A DNA stretch of 64,000 nt from Caulobacter sp. 602-2 (GCF_011043625.1 NZ_JAAKGT010000003.1:186001-250000); one strand, 5' to 3'. Positions 1 to 8,977 are shown, counted from the stretch's first letter. Notes: a model not told the origin generated them from the sequence alone. A program made the numbers and translations.

Positions 1-241
1 TGTCGAGGATGTCGTCGGCCCGGCGGATCGCCCGGCGCTTGCGCTCGGTCGGATCCATGTTGGCCTGCAGGGCCAGCAGGGCGTCCAGCGAGCCCACGCC
101 CGCCAGGCCGCCGGCGGCCGCGGTTCCGGCCACGCCGCCCGCCGCGCCGACGCTGGGCAGCGAGAAGCTCGACCCGCCGCCCGTCGGCCGCGCGCGTGAT
201 GCGCCAGCTGCGCCCACGCCTCCCGTGCTCGAAACCTTCAT
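1..241 (-). CDS. fliX: FliX, flagellar assembly regulator (N-terminal part, cut by window edge)
   Basis: Reading leftwards from an ATG at 239-241, 80 codons stay open to the window edge. The N-terminus (MKVSSTGG...) is glycine/alanine rich and leads into the helical stretch LDALLALQANMDPTERKRR, as in Caulobacter FliX. FliX is a membrane-associated protein that couples flagellar class II assembly to activity of the sigma-54 activator FlbD. It lies head-to-head with flgI, the known Caulobacter arrangement, and shares the regulatory region at 242-477. The C-terminal part is outside the window. Identification rests on remembered family sequence plus context. Confidence 0.88.
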   Translation of the reverse strand, partial: MKVSSTGGVGAAGASRARPTGGGSSFSLPSVGAAGGVAGTAAAGGLAGVGSLDALLALQANMDPTERKRRAIRRADDILD

Positions 242-344
242 GACGACCGTCGCTCCACAGCTGGTCTCGTACGCCTACATATAGGGAGTCGCGCCCCCCG
301 ATGAGAACTCATATTCGAGAAGCGCGCTTGCGGTATGGTTAATG

Positions 345-362
345 CCGGGCAGAATCTGCCGG
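345..362. promoter_or_regulatory. ftr-type enhancer (FlbD binding site)
   Basis: CCGGGCAGAATCTGCCGG is a near-perfect dyad that matches the Caulobacter flagellar transcription regulation (ftr) element. Its centre is about 95-100 bp upstream of the start expected from the sigma-54 promoter at 424-439, a normal enhancer distance. It lies between fliX and flgI and could affect both. A single TTAACCAT CtrA-like half-site sits beside it at 335-342 on the minus strand; no full TTAA-N7-TTAA site was found. Confidence 0.82.
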
Positions 363-423
363 ACAGGATTGTCCGCACGCGTTTTTGCCCGCATGGATCA
401 TTGATTTTCCTCACCTTTTTCGT

Positions 424-439
424 TGGCCCGGTTCTGGCA
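424..439 (+). promoter_or_regulatory. sigma-54 promoter of the flgI operon
   Basis: TGGCCCGGTTCTGGCA has the invariant GG and GC dinucleotides ten bases apart (-24/-12) and close agreement with TGGCAC-N5-TTGCA. Transcription would start near 450, about 28 nt before the flgI start codon. This is the expected promoter class for flagellar class III genes in Caulobacter. Confidence 0.85.
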
Positions 440-477
440 TGGGCCGCGACGGAATTGCGTCCTCGGTGTGGAAGTCC

Positions 478-1593
478 ATGCGTCGTTCACTTTTCAGCTC
501 CGTTCTCGCCGGCCTGGCCCTCGCCGCCGCCGTCGTCGTCGCCGGTCCGGCCGCCGCCAAGTCGCGGATCAAGGACATCGTCGCCGTCGAAGGCGTGCGC
601 GATAACCACCTGATCGGCTACGGCATCGTCACCGGCCTCAACGGAACGGGCGACAGCCTGCGCAACGCGCCGATGACCAAGCAGAGCATGGAAGCCCTGC
701 TGGAGCGCCAGGGCGTCAACGTCCGCGACGCCAACCTCAACGCCAAGAACTCGGCGGCCGTCATGGTCACGGCCAAGCTGCCGCCGTTCGCCGCCACCGG
801 CTCCAAGATCGACGTCTCGGTCTCGGCCATGGGCGACGCCAAGAGCCTGCAGGGCGGCACCCTGCTGGTCACCGCGCTGCAGGGCGCCGACGGCCAGACC
901 TACGCCGTCGCCCAAGGCCAGGTGCAGACCGGCGCGGTGTCGGCCGGCGGCGCCTCGGGCAGCTCGATCAGCCGCGGCGTGCCGACCGCCGGCCGCATCG
1001 CCGCCGGCGCCGACGTCGAGCGCGAGACCGGCTTCCAGATGGTGGCCATGAGCGAGCTGCGCCTGTCGCTGCGCAACCCCGACTTCACCACCTCGCGCCG
1101 CATCGCCGACGCCATCAATTCGAAGTACCCGGGCTGCGCCCAGGCCCAGAACCCGACCATCGTCGCCATCCGCTCGCCGGCCGGCATGGACATGATCAGC
1201 TTCGTGACCGCCATCGAGAACCTGGAAGTCGAGCCCGACGGCCCGGCCAAGGTGATCATCGACGAGGTCAACGGCGTGGTGGTGATGGGCGACGACGTCC
1301 GCATCAGCCAGGTGGCCATCGCCCAGGGCAACCTGACCATCTCGGTCCAGGAGACCCCGGCCGTCAGCCAGCCCGCCCCCTTCAGCCAGGGCCGCACCGC
1401 GGTCGTCCCGCAATCGGCGATCAGCATCGACGAGGAAAAGGGCAAGAAGCTGATCACGCTGGGCGGCGGCGCGTCGCTCAAGAGCCTGGTCGGCGGCCTC
1501 AACGCCCTGGGCGTCACCCCGCGCGACATGATCACCATCCTGCAGGCGGTGAAGGCCGCCGGCGCCCTGCAAGCCGACATCGAGGTGATGTGA
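478..1593 (+). CDS. flgI: Flagellar P-ring protein FlgI
   Basis: A 371-residue precursor of the P-ring subunit that surrounds the flagellar rod in the peptidoglycan layer. Residues 1-27 form a Sec signal peptide ([12 protein letters not shown]... ending AAA). The mature start [21 protein letters not shown] and the C-terminal segment ending DIEVM are the standard FlgI family ends. The frame is open further upstream to 385, but that extension has no signal-peptide sense and would overlap the sigma-54 promoter, so ATG 478 is chosen. The stop TGA shares one base with the cheL start codon, which implies translational coupling in the flgI-cheL-flbY operon. Confidence 0.96.
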   Translation: MRRSLFSSVLAGLALAAAVVVAGPAAAKSRIKDIVAVEGVRDNHLIGYGIVTGLNGTGDSLRNAPMTKQSMEALLERQGVNVRDANLNAKNSAAVMVTAKLPPFAATGSKIDVSVSAMGDAKSLQGGTLLVTALQGADGQTYAVAQGQVQTGAVSAGGASGSSISRGVPTAGRIAAGADVERETGFQMVAMSELRLSLRNPDFTTSRRIADAINSKYPGCAQAQNPTIVAIRSPAGMDMISFVTAIENLEVEPDGPAKVIIDEVNGVVVMGDDVRISQVAIAQGNLTISVQETPAVSQPAPFSQGRTAVVPQSAISIDEEKGKKLITLGGGASLKSLVGGLNALGVTPRDMITILQAVKAAGALQADIEVM

Positions 1594-1928
1594 TGAGCGC
1601 CTTCGCGATCGCTTCGCCGCCGATCACCGGCCTGACCGCCGGCGCCGCGCCCACCGCCAACTCGGCCGCCGAGCTGCTCAAGCGCGGCAAGATCAAGGAA
1701 ACGGCGCAGAAGTTCGAAGCCTCGTTCCTGTCGGTGATGATGCAGTCGATGTTCGAGGGCGTGAAGACGCCCGAGCCCTTCGGCGGCGGCCAGGGCGAGG
1801 AGATGTTCAAGTCGCTGCTCACCGACGCCATGGCCAAGGAAGTGACCAAGGCCGGCGGCATCGGCGTGGCCTCCACGGTCCAGCGCGAGATGCTGAAGAT
1901 GCAGGGCCTGCAGGAGGTCGCCCAATGA
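1593..1928 (+). CDS. cheL: CheL, rod-binding domain protein
   Basis: A 111-residue protein with the rod-binding (FlgJ N-terminal-like) domain at about residues 30-108, including [18 protein letters not shown] and the C-terminal [10 protein letters not shown]. It lacks the muramidase half of enterobacterial FlgJ, as expected in alphaproteobacteria, so it probably acts as a rod-assembly scaffold. ATG 1593 overlaps the flgI stop by one base; a GTG three bases earlier is less likely. Its own stop overlaps the flbY start (ATGA). Confidence 0.9.
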   Translation: MSAFAIASPPITGLTAGAAPTANSAAELLKRGKIKETAQKFEASFLSVMMQSMFEGVKTPEPFGGGQGEEMFKSLLTDAMAKEVTKAGGIGVASTVQREMLKMQGLQEVAQ

Positions 1929-2377
1929 TGAGCTCCGCCCCCCTCTCTCCCTCAGACGAGCGCGTCGAACAGCTGATCGTCCTGACCGAGCGCCTGACCG
2001 ACCTGATCGCCAAGCAGGCCACCGCCTTCGAGGCCCGCCGCCCGCACGAGGCCGCCCGCCACGTCGAGGAGACGGCCAAGCTGGCCAACGTCTATCGCCA
2101 CGAGTCGGCCCGGGTGCGCGGCAACGTCGCCCTCGTCCAGGCCGCCCAGCCCGACCGGCGCCGCCGCCTGGTGCGCGCCACCGAGGCCTTCGACGCCGTG
2201 CTGGCCCGCCAGTCGCGCGCCATCGCCGCGGCCAAGACCGTCACCGAGGGCCTCGTGCGCGCCGTCGCCAACGAGATCGCCGCCCAACGCCCCCAGGCCG
2301 CCGGCTACGGCCCCAGCGCCCACGGCGCCGGCTACGCCAACAACGCCACCGCGATCACGCTGAACCGGAAGGCCTAG
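1925..2377 (+). CDS. flbY: Flagellar protein FlbY
   Basis: A 150-residue, mostly helical protein without a signal peptide. It begins with a coiled-coil-like stretch ([21 protein letters not shown]) that resembles FlgN-type export chaperones. It is third in the flgI-cheL-flbY operon of Caulobacter and starts at an ATG overlapping the cheL stop. The FlgN-like chaperone role is inferred from fold-like features only. A strong terminator follows at 2408. Confidence 0.82.
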   Translation: MMSSAPLSPSDERVEQLIVLTERLTDLIAKQATAFEARRPHEAARHVEETAKLANVYRHESARVRGNVALVQAAQPDRRRRLVRATEAFDAVLARQSRAIAAAKTVTEGLVRAVANEIAAQRPQAAGYGPSAHGAGYANNATAITLNRKA

Positions 2378-2407
2378 GGCCTCCCTCCGGAGAACACCCA
2401 GACAACG

Positions 2408-2450
2408 AAACGCCGCGACAGCCGATCGGACGTCGCGGCGTTTTTCGTTC
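2408..2450 (+). terminator. Rho-independent terminator of flgI-cheL-flbY
   Basis: A 12-bp perfect stem (2408-2419 with 2432-2443, core ACGCCGCGAC) closes a 12-nt loop and ends in TTTTT, 30 nt after the flbY stop. Confidence 0.9.
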
Positions 2451-2490
2451 GCGCCCCAGGAACCTCCCTCTGGGGGAGGCCAGGAAGCCG

Positions 2491-2595
2491 TGCGTCCTTC
2501 GAGGCTCGGCTTCGCCTCGCACCTCAGGATGAGGACTTCAGTGCAAAGGAGAACCTCATCCTGAGGCGCCCGCGCAGCGGGCCTCGAAGGACGCA
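2491..2595. repeat. Long palindromic intergenic repeat, copy A
   Basis: Outer arms TGCGTCCTTCGAGG and its complement enclose inner arms CCTCAGGATGAGG / CCTCATCCTGAGG. The copy at 4609-4712 has the same arms and order, and only the central ~20 nt differ. Short CCTCCC...GGGAGG dyads flank this copy at 2463-2480 and 2611-2631. The structure is REP/BIME-like. It lies downstream of both flbY and the convergent peptidase gene. Confidence 0.85.
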
Positions 2596-2641
2596 AGGCG
2601 CCAACCGCAGATCCTCCCCCTCTGAGGGAGGCGGGCTCCTC

Positions 2642-3955
2642 CTACTCCACGCCTGCCACGGCCAGGAGCGCCGCCAGGCCCACCTGCATGCCCTTCAGCG
2701 TCTCGCCCTTCTCGACGTCGATCCATTCGTCCAGGGCGTGGGCGCGGCCGCCCTTGCCGCCGGCGCCGATGGTGATGGCCGGAACGCCCAGGCTCATGGG
2801 CAGGTTGGCGTCGGTGGACGAGGCCTCGTGCTCGGGCTTGAAGCCCAGGGCCGAGATCGCCGCCGCCGTCGCCGTGACGATGGTCGCCTGCGGATCCGTG
2901 CCGCCGGCCGGGCGCTCGCCGATCACCTTGGCGTCGTAGGAAATCATGCCTGGCTTGGTCGAGCGGGCGGCGTTCTCGCCGGCCACGGCCTTGTCGAGGA
3001 TGCCGATGAAGGTCTGGTCCAGCTTGGCCAGTTCGGCGGCGCTTTCCGAGCGCATGTCGAACTCCAGGAAGATCTGGTTGGGGATCGAGTTCACCGAGGT
3101 GCCCCCGCCCACGACGCTGGCCGAATAGGTGGTCTTGGGATCGGCCGGCGGCTTGACCGCATAGAGGTCGACCACCGACTGGGCCATGGCCGTCATCGGG
3201 TTGACCACGCCGAACGCGCCGTAGCTGTGGCCGCCCGGGCCCTTGAAGGTGACGCGGTAGCGCTTGGAGCCGACGCCCCGGTCGACGATGCGCGAGGGAT
3301 CCGAGCCGTCCATCGAGAAGAAGGCGCTGATCCGGCCCTTGTACTTGCCCTGGTTGAAGAGGTGCTTGACCCCGCGCAGGTCGCCCGGCCCCTCCTCGCC
3401 CACATTGCCGACGAACAGGATGTCGGCCTTGGTCTTGATCTTGGCCGCGTCCATCGCCCGCACATAGGCCAGCAGTACGGCCAGCGAACGCGTGTCGTCG
3501 CCGATGCCGGGCGCCGATAGCTTGGTGCCCTCGCGCTTGACCTTCACGTCGGTGCCTTCGGGGAAGACGGTGTCGAGGTGGGCGGCGATGACCACGAACG
3601 GGCCCTTGCCCTTGGTCGCCGTCCCGGCCCGCACGCCCATGACGTTGCCTTCGGCGTCCATCTCGACGTCGCTCAGGCCCACGGCCTTGAGCATCTCCAG
3701 ATAGGCCTTGGCGCGCTTTTCTTCCTTGAAGGGCGGCGCGGGGATCTCGGTCAGGGTGACGATGTCGGCGACGGTGCGGTCGTAGTCGGCGTCCAGCTGC
3801 TTCACGGCGGCCTTGAAGCCCGGGCCGCCGACGATCTTCTGCACGGCCTTGACCGAGGTGTCGGTCTTCTCGGCGGCGTCGGCCTCGGGACCATAGAGGG
3901 CGCCGGCCGCGAACAGGGAGGCGGCGAACAGCATCGAACGCGACAGGCGGCGCAT
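2642..3955 (-). CDS. Secreted M20-family zinc metallopeptidase
   Basis: 437 residues with an N-terminal signal peptide (MRRLSRSMLFAASLFAAGAL). M20 metal and catalytic motifs are in order: AHLDTV (His126, Asp128), GIGDD (Asp153/154), GEEG (Glu187/188), and a C-terminal RAHALDEW His. The M20 dimerisation domain lies between the last two. The family contains tripeptidase (PepT-like) and carboxypeptidase enzymes that release amino acids from peptides. The open frame extends 50 codons upstream, but ATG 3955 begins a clean signal peptide, so it is chosen. It diverges from the secreted protein at 4104. The exact substrate is unknown. Confidence 0.88.
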   Translation of the reverse strand: MRRLSRSMLFAASLFAAGALYGPEADAAEKTDTSVKAVQKIVGGPGFKAAVKQLDADYDRTVADIVTLTEIPAPPFKEEKRAKAYLEMLKAVGLSDVEMDAEGNVMGVRAGTATKGKGPFVVIAAHLDTVFPEGTDVKVKREGTKLSAPGIGDDTRSLAVLLAYVRAMDAAKIKTKADILFVGNVGEEGPGDLRGVKHLFNQGKYKGRISAFFSMDGSDPSRIVDRGVGSKRYRVTFKGPGGHSYGAFGVVNPMTAMAQSVVDLYAVKPPADPKTTYSASVVGGGTSVNSIPNQIFLEFDMRSESAAELAKLDQTFIGILDKAVAGENAARSTKPGMISYDAKVIGERPAGGTDPQATIVTATAAAISALGFKPEHEASSTDANLPMSLGVPAITIGAGGKGGRAHALDEWIDVEKGETLKGMQVGLAALLAVAGVE

Positions 3956-4103
3956 GGGCGAAGGCTCCGATTCCAGGTGCGCCGACCAGAGCGGGGCGAC
4001 GGCCGGCTTGGCAATCCCCAAATGTTCGGGACGGCTCCTCTGGACGAACGCCGCTCGCCACCCGACATTGACCCTTCGTAAGCCACCGCCCGGAAGACAC
4101 GCC

Positions 4104-4604
4104 ATGGCCCACCTGAAAGCCGCCGCCGCGCTCGCGGGCCTTGGCCTGCTGCTGTCCGCCGCCCCCGCCCTGGCTCAGGCTCAAGCGGCCGGTCCCCTCG
4201 GCGTGGCCGGCAAATGGACGCTGGACCTGTCGCGCTCGCGCTTCAACGAACCCCTGACCGGCGCCGCGCCGATCAGCGGCGAGCTCGACATCACCAAGGA
4301 CGACGGCAAGGCGATCGCCTGGACCCTGGTCGAGGAGGACGACGAGGGCGTGGCCGCCATCCAGTTCGCCGACGCGCCGCTGGACGGCTCGCCCACCCGG
4401 GCCGTGGTCAACTTCAACTTCGTGACCTTGAGCGTCGAGCGCACCGGCCAGTCCAGCGTGGCGGTCATGACCCACGGCCAGACCGGCCGCCGCCAGAGCA
4501 TGCGCGTGGGCGTCACCGCGCCCGACACCATCCTGGTCGAGCAGGACATCGACGGCAAACCCGGCCCGCCGGACCAGAGCCTGGTCTTCGTGCGGAAGAA
4601 GTAG
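4104..4604 (+). CDS. Small secreted protein of unknown function
   Basis: 166 residues with a Sec signal peptide (MAHLKAAAALAGLGLLLSAAPALAQ). The mature region is probably beta-rich, starts GVAGKWTLDLSRSRF and has no recognised catalytic motif or cysteine. ATG 4104 is preceded by GGAAGA at suitable spacing; upstream in-frame codons would run into the divergent peptidase promoter. It is the only partner of the M20 peptidase inside the pair of palindromic repeats. I do not recognise the family. Confidence 0.75.
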   Translation: MAHLKAAAALAGLGLLLSAAPALAQAQAAGPLGVAGKWTLDLSRSRFNEPLTGAAPISGELDITKDDGKAIAWTLVEEDDEGVAAIQFADAPLDGSPTRAVVNFNFVTLSVERTGQSSVAVMTHGQTGRRQSMRVGVTAPDTILVEQDIDGKPGPPDQSLVFVRKK

Positions 4605-4608
4605 GTCC

Positions 4609-4712
4609 TGCGTCCTTCGAGGCTCGGCTGCGCCTCGCTCCTCAGGATGAGGACGTTATCGCACTGACTTCCTCATCCTGAGGCGCCCGCGCAGCGGGCC
4701 TCGAAGGACGCA
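4609..4712. repeat. Long palindromic intergenic repeat, copy B
   Basis: Same architecture as copy A at 2491-2595: TGCGTCCTTCGAGG outer arms, CTCAGGATGAGG inner arms and the GCGCCCGCGCAGCGGGCC segment on the right. It lies between convergent gene ends (4604 and 4717), so it can act as a bidirectional mRNA 3' structure. Confidence 0.85.
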
Positions 4713-4716
4713 CGTC

Positions 4717-5442
4717 TCAATCCGCGTGCACCCGGTCCACGCGCGGCGCGAACATGTAGCCCGCGTGGCGCACGGTGCGCACCATCTGCGCCCCGCCCTC
4801 CGACCGGCGCAGCTTGCTGCGCAGGCGGCTGATGGTGACGTTGATCTGCTGGGGCGGGGCCTTGCTGCGGGCCTCGGGCGGGCCCTGCTGCAGCTGGTCG
4901 CGGGTCAGGATCTGCTGGGGCTTGGCCACCAGGGTCCACAGCACCAGGAACTCGGCCGACGACAGGTTCACCGACTCGCCACGTGGATCGAACAGCTCGT
5001 GGGTGGCCACGTTCAGGCGCCAGCCGCTGAACTGGTAGACCGGCGGGGCGGCCACAGGTTCGGGCGCGCGCCAGGCCTGGCGGCGGCGCACCGCGGCGCG
5101 GATGCGGGCGGCGGTCTCGCGCGGGCGGAACGGCTTGGCGATGTAGTCGTCGACGCCCATCTCCAGGCCGACGACCACGTCGCTCTCGTCGTCGACGGCG
5201 CTGACCACCACCACGCCCGGCGCGGGGTTGAGGCGGCGCAGGCGCGCGCAGACCGACAGGCCGGCCTCGTCGGGCAGCAGGATGTCCATGACGACCAGTT
5301 CGATCTGGGTGCGGCCCAGGATCTGGTCCATCTCGCGGGCCGAGGCGGCTTCGAGCACTTCCAGGTCGAACCGGCCCAGCAGCGAGCTGATGGCGGCGCG
5401 GGAGTCGACGTCGGGGTCGACGATGAGCAGGCGGGGTCTCAC
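4717..5442 (-). CDS. OmpR-type response regulator
   Basis: 241 residues. The receiver domain spans residues 1-118 with phospho-acceptor Asp53 (VVMDILLPDEAG), acidic Asp9/Asp11, Ser81 and Lys103 (IAKPF). A winged-helix output domain follows from about 135 to the C-terminus (NVTISRLRSKLRR recognition region, RTVRHAGYMF wing). The start is GTG 5442, behind a GAGAACG ribosome-binding site. No ATG fits, and the autotransporter stop is at 5451-5453. It is therefore read from the autotransporter transcript with 8 nt between the genes. No kinase gene is adjacent, so it is an orphan regulator. Confidence 0.9.
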   Translation of the reverse strand: MRPRLLIVDPDVDSRAAISSLLGRFDLEVLEAASAREMDQILGRTQIELVVMDILLPDEAGLSVCARLRRLNPAPGVVVVSAVDDESDVVVGLEMGVDDYIAKPFRPRETAARIRAAVRRRQAWRAPEPVAAPPVYQFSGWRLNVATHELFDPRGESVNLSSAEFLVLWTLVAKPQQILTRDQLQQGPPEARSKAPPQQINVTISRLRSKLRRSEGGAQMVRTVRHAGYMFAPRVDRVHAD

Positions 5443-5450
5443 GGGCGTTC

Positions 5451-8400
5451 TCAGAACATCGCCCGGCCGACGAGCCGGGCCGAATAACGGGTCTGGCGAC
5501 GCGAGGCCTCGGCCCCGCCCTCCAGGGCGAAATAGGAAAGGTCGGAACCGGCGCGCAGGGCCAGGTTCAGCGTCACCGCGTCGGTGCGCGAGGTGTTGCC
5601 CAGGATCGTGAACGGCGTGCCGCCCGAGTACCAGGCCGTGGTGTCGGCGTACTTGCCGGCCAGGGTCCTGCGATAGCCGACGCGGACCTCGGGACGGACC
5701 CAGACCTCCTTGCCGAACTCGCGGCCGAAGGCCACGCCGATGTCGCCCGACAGGTTGTCGTACTTGCGCGAGGCCACCGTCTGGTCGAAGCCCTCGCCGC
5801 CGCCGTGCTCCTTGCGCTCGCCTTCCCACAGATAGACGTAGTCGAGGCGCGCCTCGGGGCGGATGTAGTTGCGGCCGAACCTGTGCTCGTAGCCGATCCC
5901 GGCGAAGGCGTTGGCGGTGAAGCCGTTCCAGGCCGCGGTGTTGGTCACCGCCGCGTCGGCCTCGCCGTCGTCGTCGACGTCGGCGCTGATGAAGCTGCGG
6001 TCGCCGTTGAAGCGGATGTAGCCGAGGCCGCCGCCGAGGTTGAAGCGCCAGCCGCCGACCGACCGGCGCCAGTAGGTTCCGGCCTGGAACAGCGAGGCCG
6101 TGGTCTCCTCGCCGACCTTGGCGGCGGTGTCCTTCTCTTCCAGGCTGACGAAGGCCAGCGTGACGCCCAGCGCGCCGCCGGCGTCGCCCATGGCCTCGTA
6201 GCCGGCGACCAGGCCCGTGGCCTTGGTGTCCGAGCCGAGGTTCTCGCCGTCCTCGATCCGCACCAGGCTGTTGACCTCCTGCACCCAGACGCTGTCGGGG
6301 CCGTAGCGGTCCTGGCCGTCGGGACGGATGGCGGTCGAGGCCGAGATCTGCTGCTGCACGGCCTGCAGGGTGGTGAACATCCCCTCGCCCGTGCTGGGCA
6401 GCATCTGGTTGTAGAGATTGTAGAAGCCGTCGCTGGTCGACTGGCTGAGGAAGGCGGCGGCGATGTCGTCGTTGGCGCTGAGCGCGGCGAAGGTCGCGTC
6501 GTAGGCGGAGGCCTGGCCGCTGGTCATGCCGGCCTCGGCGGCCGTGCGCCGGCGCACGTCGATCAGCACGTCGTTGTCCTGGACGTGGGCGCTGGCGACA
6601 TAGAGGTAGGGCGCGTCGCCCAGCAGGTCCTGGTCGATCTCGCCGGCGGTCAGCGTCCCGGCCGAGATCACCTTGAAGGTGCTGGCGCTGGTCAGCAGGT
6701 TGTTGAACACCAGGCCCAGGTTCGCGCCGCTGGCGATGGTGGCGGTGTCGACCACCAGCTGGGTCGAGGTCCCGGCGTTGGGGTCGACCGTGAACACCAG
6801 CGTGCTGTCCGAGCCCAGGTTCAGGCTGGTGGCCTTGATGGTGTCGGTGTTGGTGATCAGCAGGCCGCCGTTGCCGATGTTGATCGAGAGCTTGCCGTCG
6901 CTGTCGTAGAGGCCGCCGATGGCGTAGGCCGTGCCGTCGATGTTCAGCGTGTCGGCGCCGTCGCCGAACGACATGTCGCCGTACAGCGTGCCGTTCAGCA
7001 GGTTCAGGGTGTCGTCGCCCGAGCCCAGCAGCACCTGGCCGATGATCGCCGGCTCGTCGGCGTCGTCCACGCCGTCGCCGTCGGCATCGGTGTCGGCCAC
7101 CCCGTCGTCGCCGTCGTCACCATCGTCGACGCCGGTCTGGGTGATGGTGACGCCGGTGGTGTTGGCCTTCAGGTTGATGGCGATGGCCTTGCCGGTCACC
7201 GTCTCGTCGGCAGCGTCGGTGTTGCTGTCGTCGGTGTCGTAGTCGTCGTCGGTGGCCGCCACGTAAGCGGCGATCGTGCCGGTGTTGGTGATGCTGGTCA
7301 GCGTGCCGGAATTGTCGACGATGGCGTTGGCGTTCCCGGTCTCCCCCGACAGGGTGGCGATGATGCTGCCGCTGTTGACGACCGAGTTCATGGTCGCCCC
7401 GGCGTCGATCAGCAGGGCGTAGGCGTTCGAGCTTCCCTCGGCCTCGACCGAGCCGCTGAGCGCGCCGCTGTTGTTGAGGATCGAGGCGATGGCGCCGGAG
7501 GTCAGGTGCAGGCCCATGGCGTCGGCCTCGTAGGCGCTTGCCGAGATCGAGCCTTCCAGGTTGATCCCGTTGGTGACCAGGGTCTCGTAGCCGGCCGAGC
7601 CGCCGATCTGCACGCCGGTGGCCGTGACGCCGGCATGCACGCCGTAGGCGCCGACCGAGCCGCGGATCACCAGGCCGTAGTCGTAGATCCCCTCCCCGGC
7701 CGAGCCGAGGGTGACGGCCTGACTGTCGGAGCCGATCTGGATCGCCGGCGCGCCGCCATAGACATAGACGGCCGCGGTTCCTTCTTCGTCGTCGGCGACG
7801 CCGTCGCCGTCCTCGTCGTCGGTGGTGTCGTCGTTGGTGTCGGTGGGCGGGGCGTCCAGCACCAGGCCCTTGGAGACGTTGCTGGTGATCTTGATCGCCG
7901 AGCCGCCCTGCAGCAGGTCGTCGGCGTCGAGCAGCGCCTCGTCGTCCGGATCGGTGTAGCGGCTGGTGTAGCGATAGCCGGTGGCGGTGATCGTGCCCTG
8001 GACGATGACCGAGCCGTCGACCTCGCCGTCGACCGCCAGGCCGACGCTGTTGGCCCCCAGCACGCTGATCGAGCCGTCGCTGACGATGTCGCCCGTCACC
8101 TTGGCGGTGTTGCGGATCCCGTAGGCGTCGTCGCCCGTGATCGCGATCGAGCCGGAGTTGAGGATGTCGCCGATCACCGACGATTCCAGCATGATCCCGA
8201 CCGAGTTGTTGCCCTCGATCGTGATGGCCCCGGTGTTCTCGATCGTGCCGGTATAGTCGCCCGATCCGGTCAGGCGGATGCCATAGCGGTTGGTCCCCAG
8301 CGCGAACTGGCCGTCATAGTCGCCGTCGCTGTCGCTATCGACGTAGTCATAGTCCTCGGTCAGGCTGATCGTGCCGCCGTTGGTCACCGTCGAGGTGAGC

Positions 8401-8690
8401 CCGCTGTTGATCAGGATGCCCGTCGAGTTGGAGACGTCCGTGCTGGTCAGCGTGCCGTTGTTGGTCAGGGTGTTGTTGCTGTCGACCGTGGCGATCGCGC
8501 CCTCGGCGCTGAGGGTGATCACCCCGTCGGTGGTGACCTTGACGTCGTCGGCCGCGCCGCTGGCCGCCGTCGAGGTGGCGATCGGCGTCGTGCGGCTGCT
8601 GCTGGTGACTTCCGTCTCGGCGGCCGCTTGGGCGGCGTGCAGCAGCATCGGCAGGGCGGCGGCCGAGAGGATCAGAAGCTTACGCGACAT
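5451..8690 (-). CDS. Classical (type Va) autotransporter with acidic loop inserts
   Basis: 1079 residues. A signal peptide (about 1-24) is followed by a long passenger of repeated beta-helix rungs (NSGSI, NTGAI, NNGTL patterns) to about residue 760. The C-terminal beta-barrel (about 800-1079) ends in GRAMF with the terminal Phe typical of outer-membrane barrels. Four Asp/Gly-rich inserts interrupt the passenger at about residues 114-127, 283-304, 480-496 and 521-546; the second and fourth hold DxDxDG-type loops like thrombospondin type-3 or dockerin calcium sites. There are no cysteines in the passenger region read. The likely role is surface adhesion or biofilm. A response regulator follows 8 nt downstream. 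Confidence 0.9.
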   Translation of the reverse strand: MSRKLLILSAAALPMLLHAAQAAAETEVTSSSRTTPIATSTAASGAADDVKVTTDGVITLSAEGAIATVDSNNTLTNNGTLTSTDVSNSTGILINSGLTSTVTNGGTISLTEDYDYVDSDSDGDYDGQFALGTNRYGIRLTGSGDYTGTIENTGAITIEGNNSVGIMLESSVIGDILNSGSIAITGDDAYGIRNTAKVTGDIVSDGSISVLGANSVGLAVDGEVDGSVIVQGTITATGYRYTSRYTDPDDEALLDADDLLQGGSAIKITSNVSKGLVLDAPPTDTNDDTTDDEDGDGVADDEEGTAAVYVYGGAPAIQIGSDSQAVTLGSAGEGIYDYGLVIRGSVGAYGVHAGVTATGVQIGGSAGYETLVTNGINLEGSISASAYEADAMGLHLTSGAIASILNNSGALSGSVEAEGSSNAYALLIDAGATMNSVVNSGSIIATLSGETGNANAIVDNSGTLTSITNTGTIAAYVAATDDDYDTDDSNTDAADETVTGKAIAINLKANTTGVTITQTGVDDGDDGDDGVADTDADGDGVDDADEPAIIGQVLLGSGDDTLNLLNGTLYGDMSFGDGADTLNIDGTAYAIGGLYDSDGKLSINIGNGGLLITNTDTIKATSLNLGSDSTLVFTVDPNAGTSTQLVVDTATIASGANLGLVFNNLLTSASTFKVISAGTLTAGEIDQDLLGDAPYLYVASAHVQDNDVLIDVRRRTAAEAGMTSGQASAYDATFAALSANDDIAAAFLSQSTSDGFYNLYNQMLPSTGEGMFTTLQAVQQQISASTAIRPDGQDRYGPDSVWVQEVNSLVRIEDGENLGSDTKATGLVAGYEAMGDAGGALGVTLAFVSLEEKDTAAKVGEETTASLFQAGTYWRRSVGGWRFNLGGGLGYIRFNGDRSFISADVDDDGEADAAVTNTAAWNGFTANAFAGIGYEHRFGRNYIRPEARLDYVYLWEGERKEHGGGEGFDQTVASRKYDNLSGDIGVAFGREFGKEVWVRPEVRVGYRRTLAGKYADTTAWYSGGTPFTILGNTSRTDAVTLNLALRAGSDLSYFALEGGAEASRRQTRYSARLVGRAMF

Positions 8691-8977
8691 GGAGGACCCG
8701 CTTGAAGGAACCTCCGAGGCTTAGGGGGCCTGCATGGCCCAGGCGTGTCTCGCAAATTTCCGCGCGGCTACGGCGAGCGCCTCGCCGATACACTTCCGTT
8801 TCAAAGCGGCCGGAAGGTTGTCGCCAGCGTTCAGGCTCGCCCGCCAAGTGTTGCGCCTGATGGGCGAAACCGACGATTTAGACGTCGCCGCAAGAATGTT
8901 CACGGCGGAGCGGCCGCGTCCAAGCGCCCGATTCCGCGATCGGCGATGATGGCTCCATCGACCAAGGAGCCCCCGCC

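Noticed and set aside
487..1572. Long open frame opposite flgI, and similar long frames opposite most large genes (for example 5805-8705 and 21234-24593)
   Set aside because: High-GC coding sequence leaves stop-free antisense frames. Their products are low-complexity Arg/Gly/His-rich and show no domains, while the opposite strand encodes clear families.
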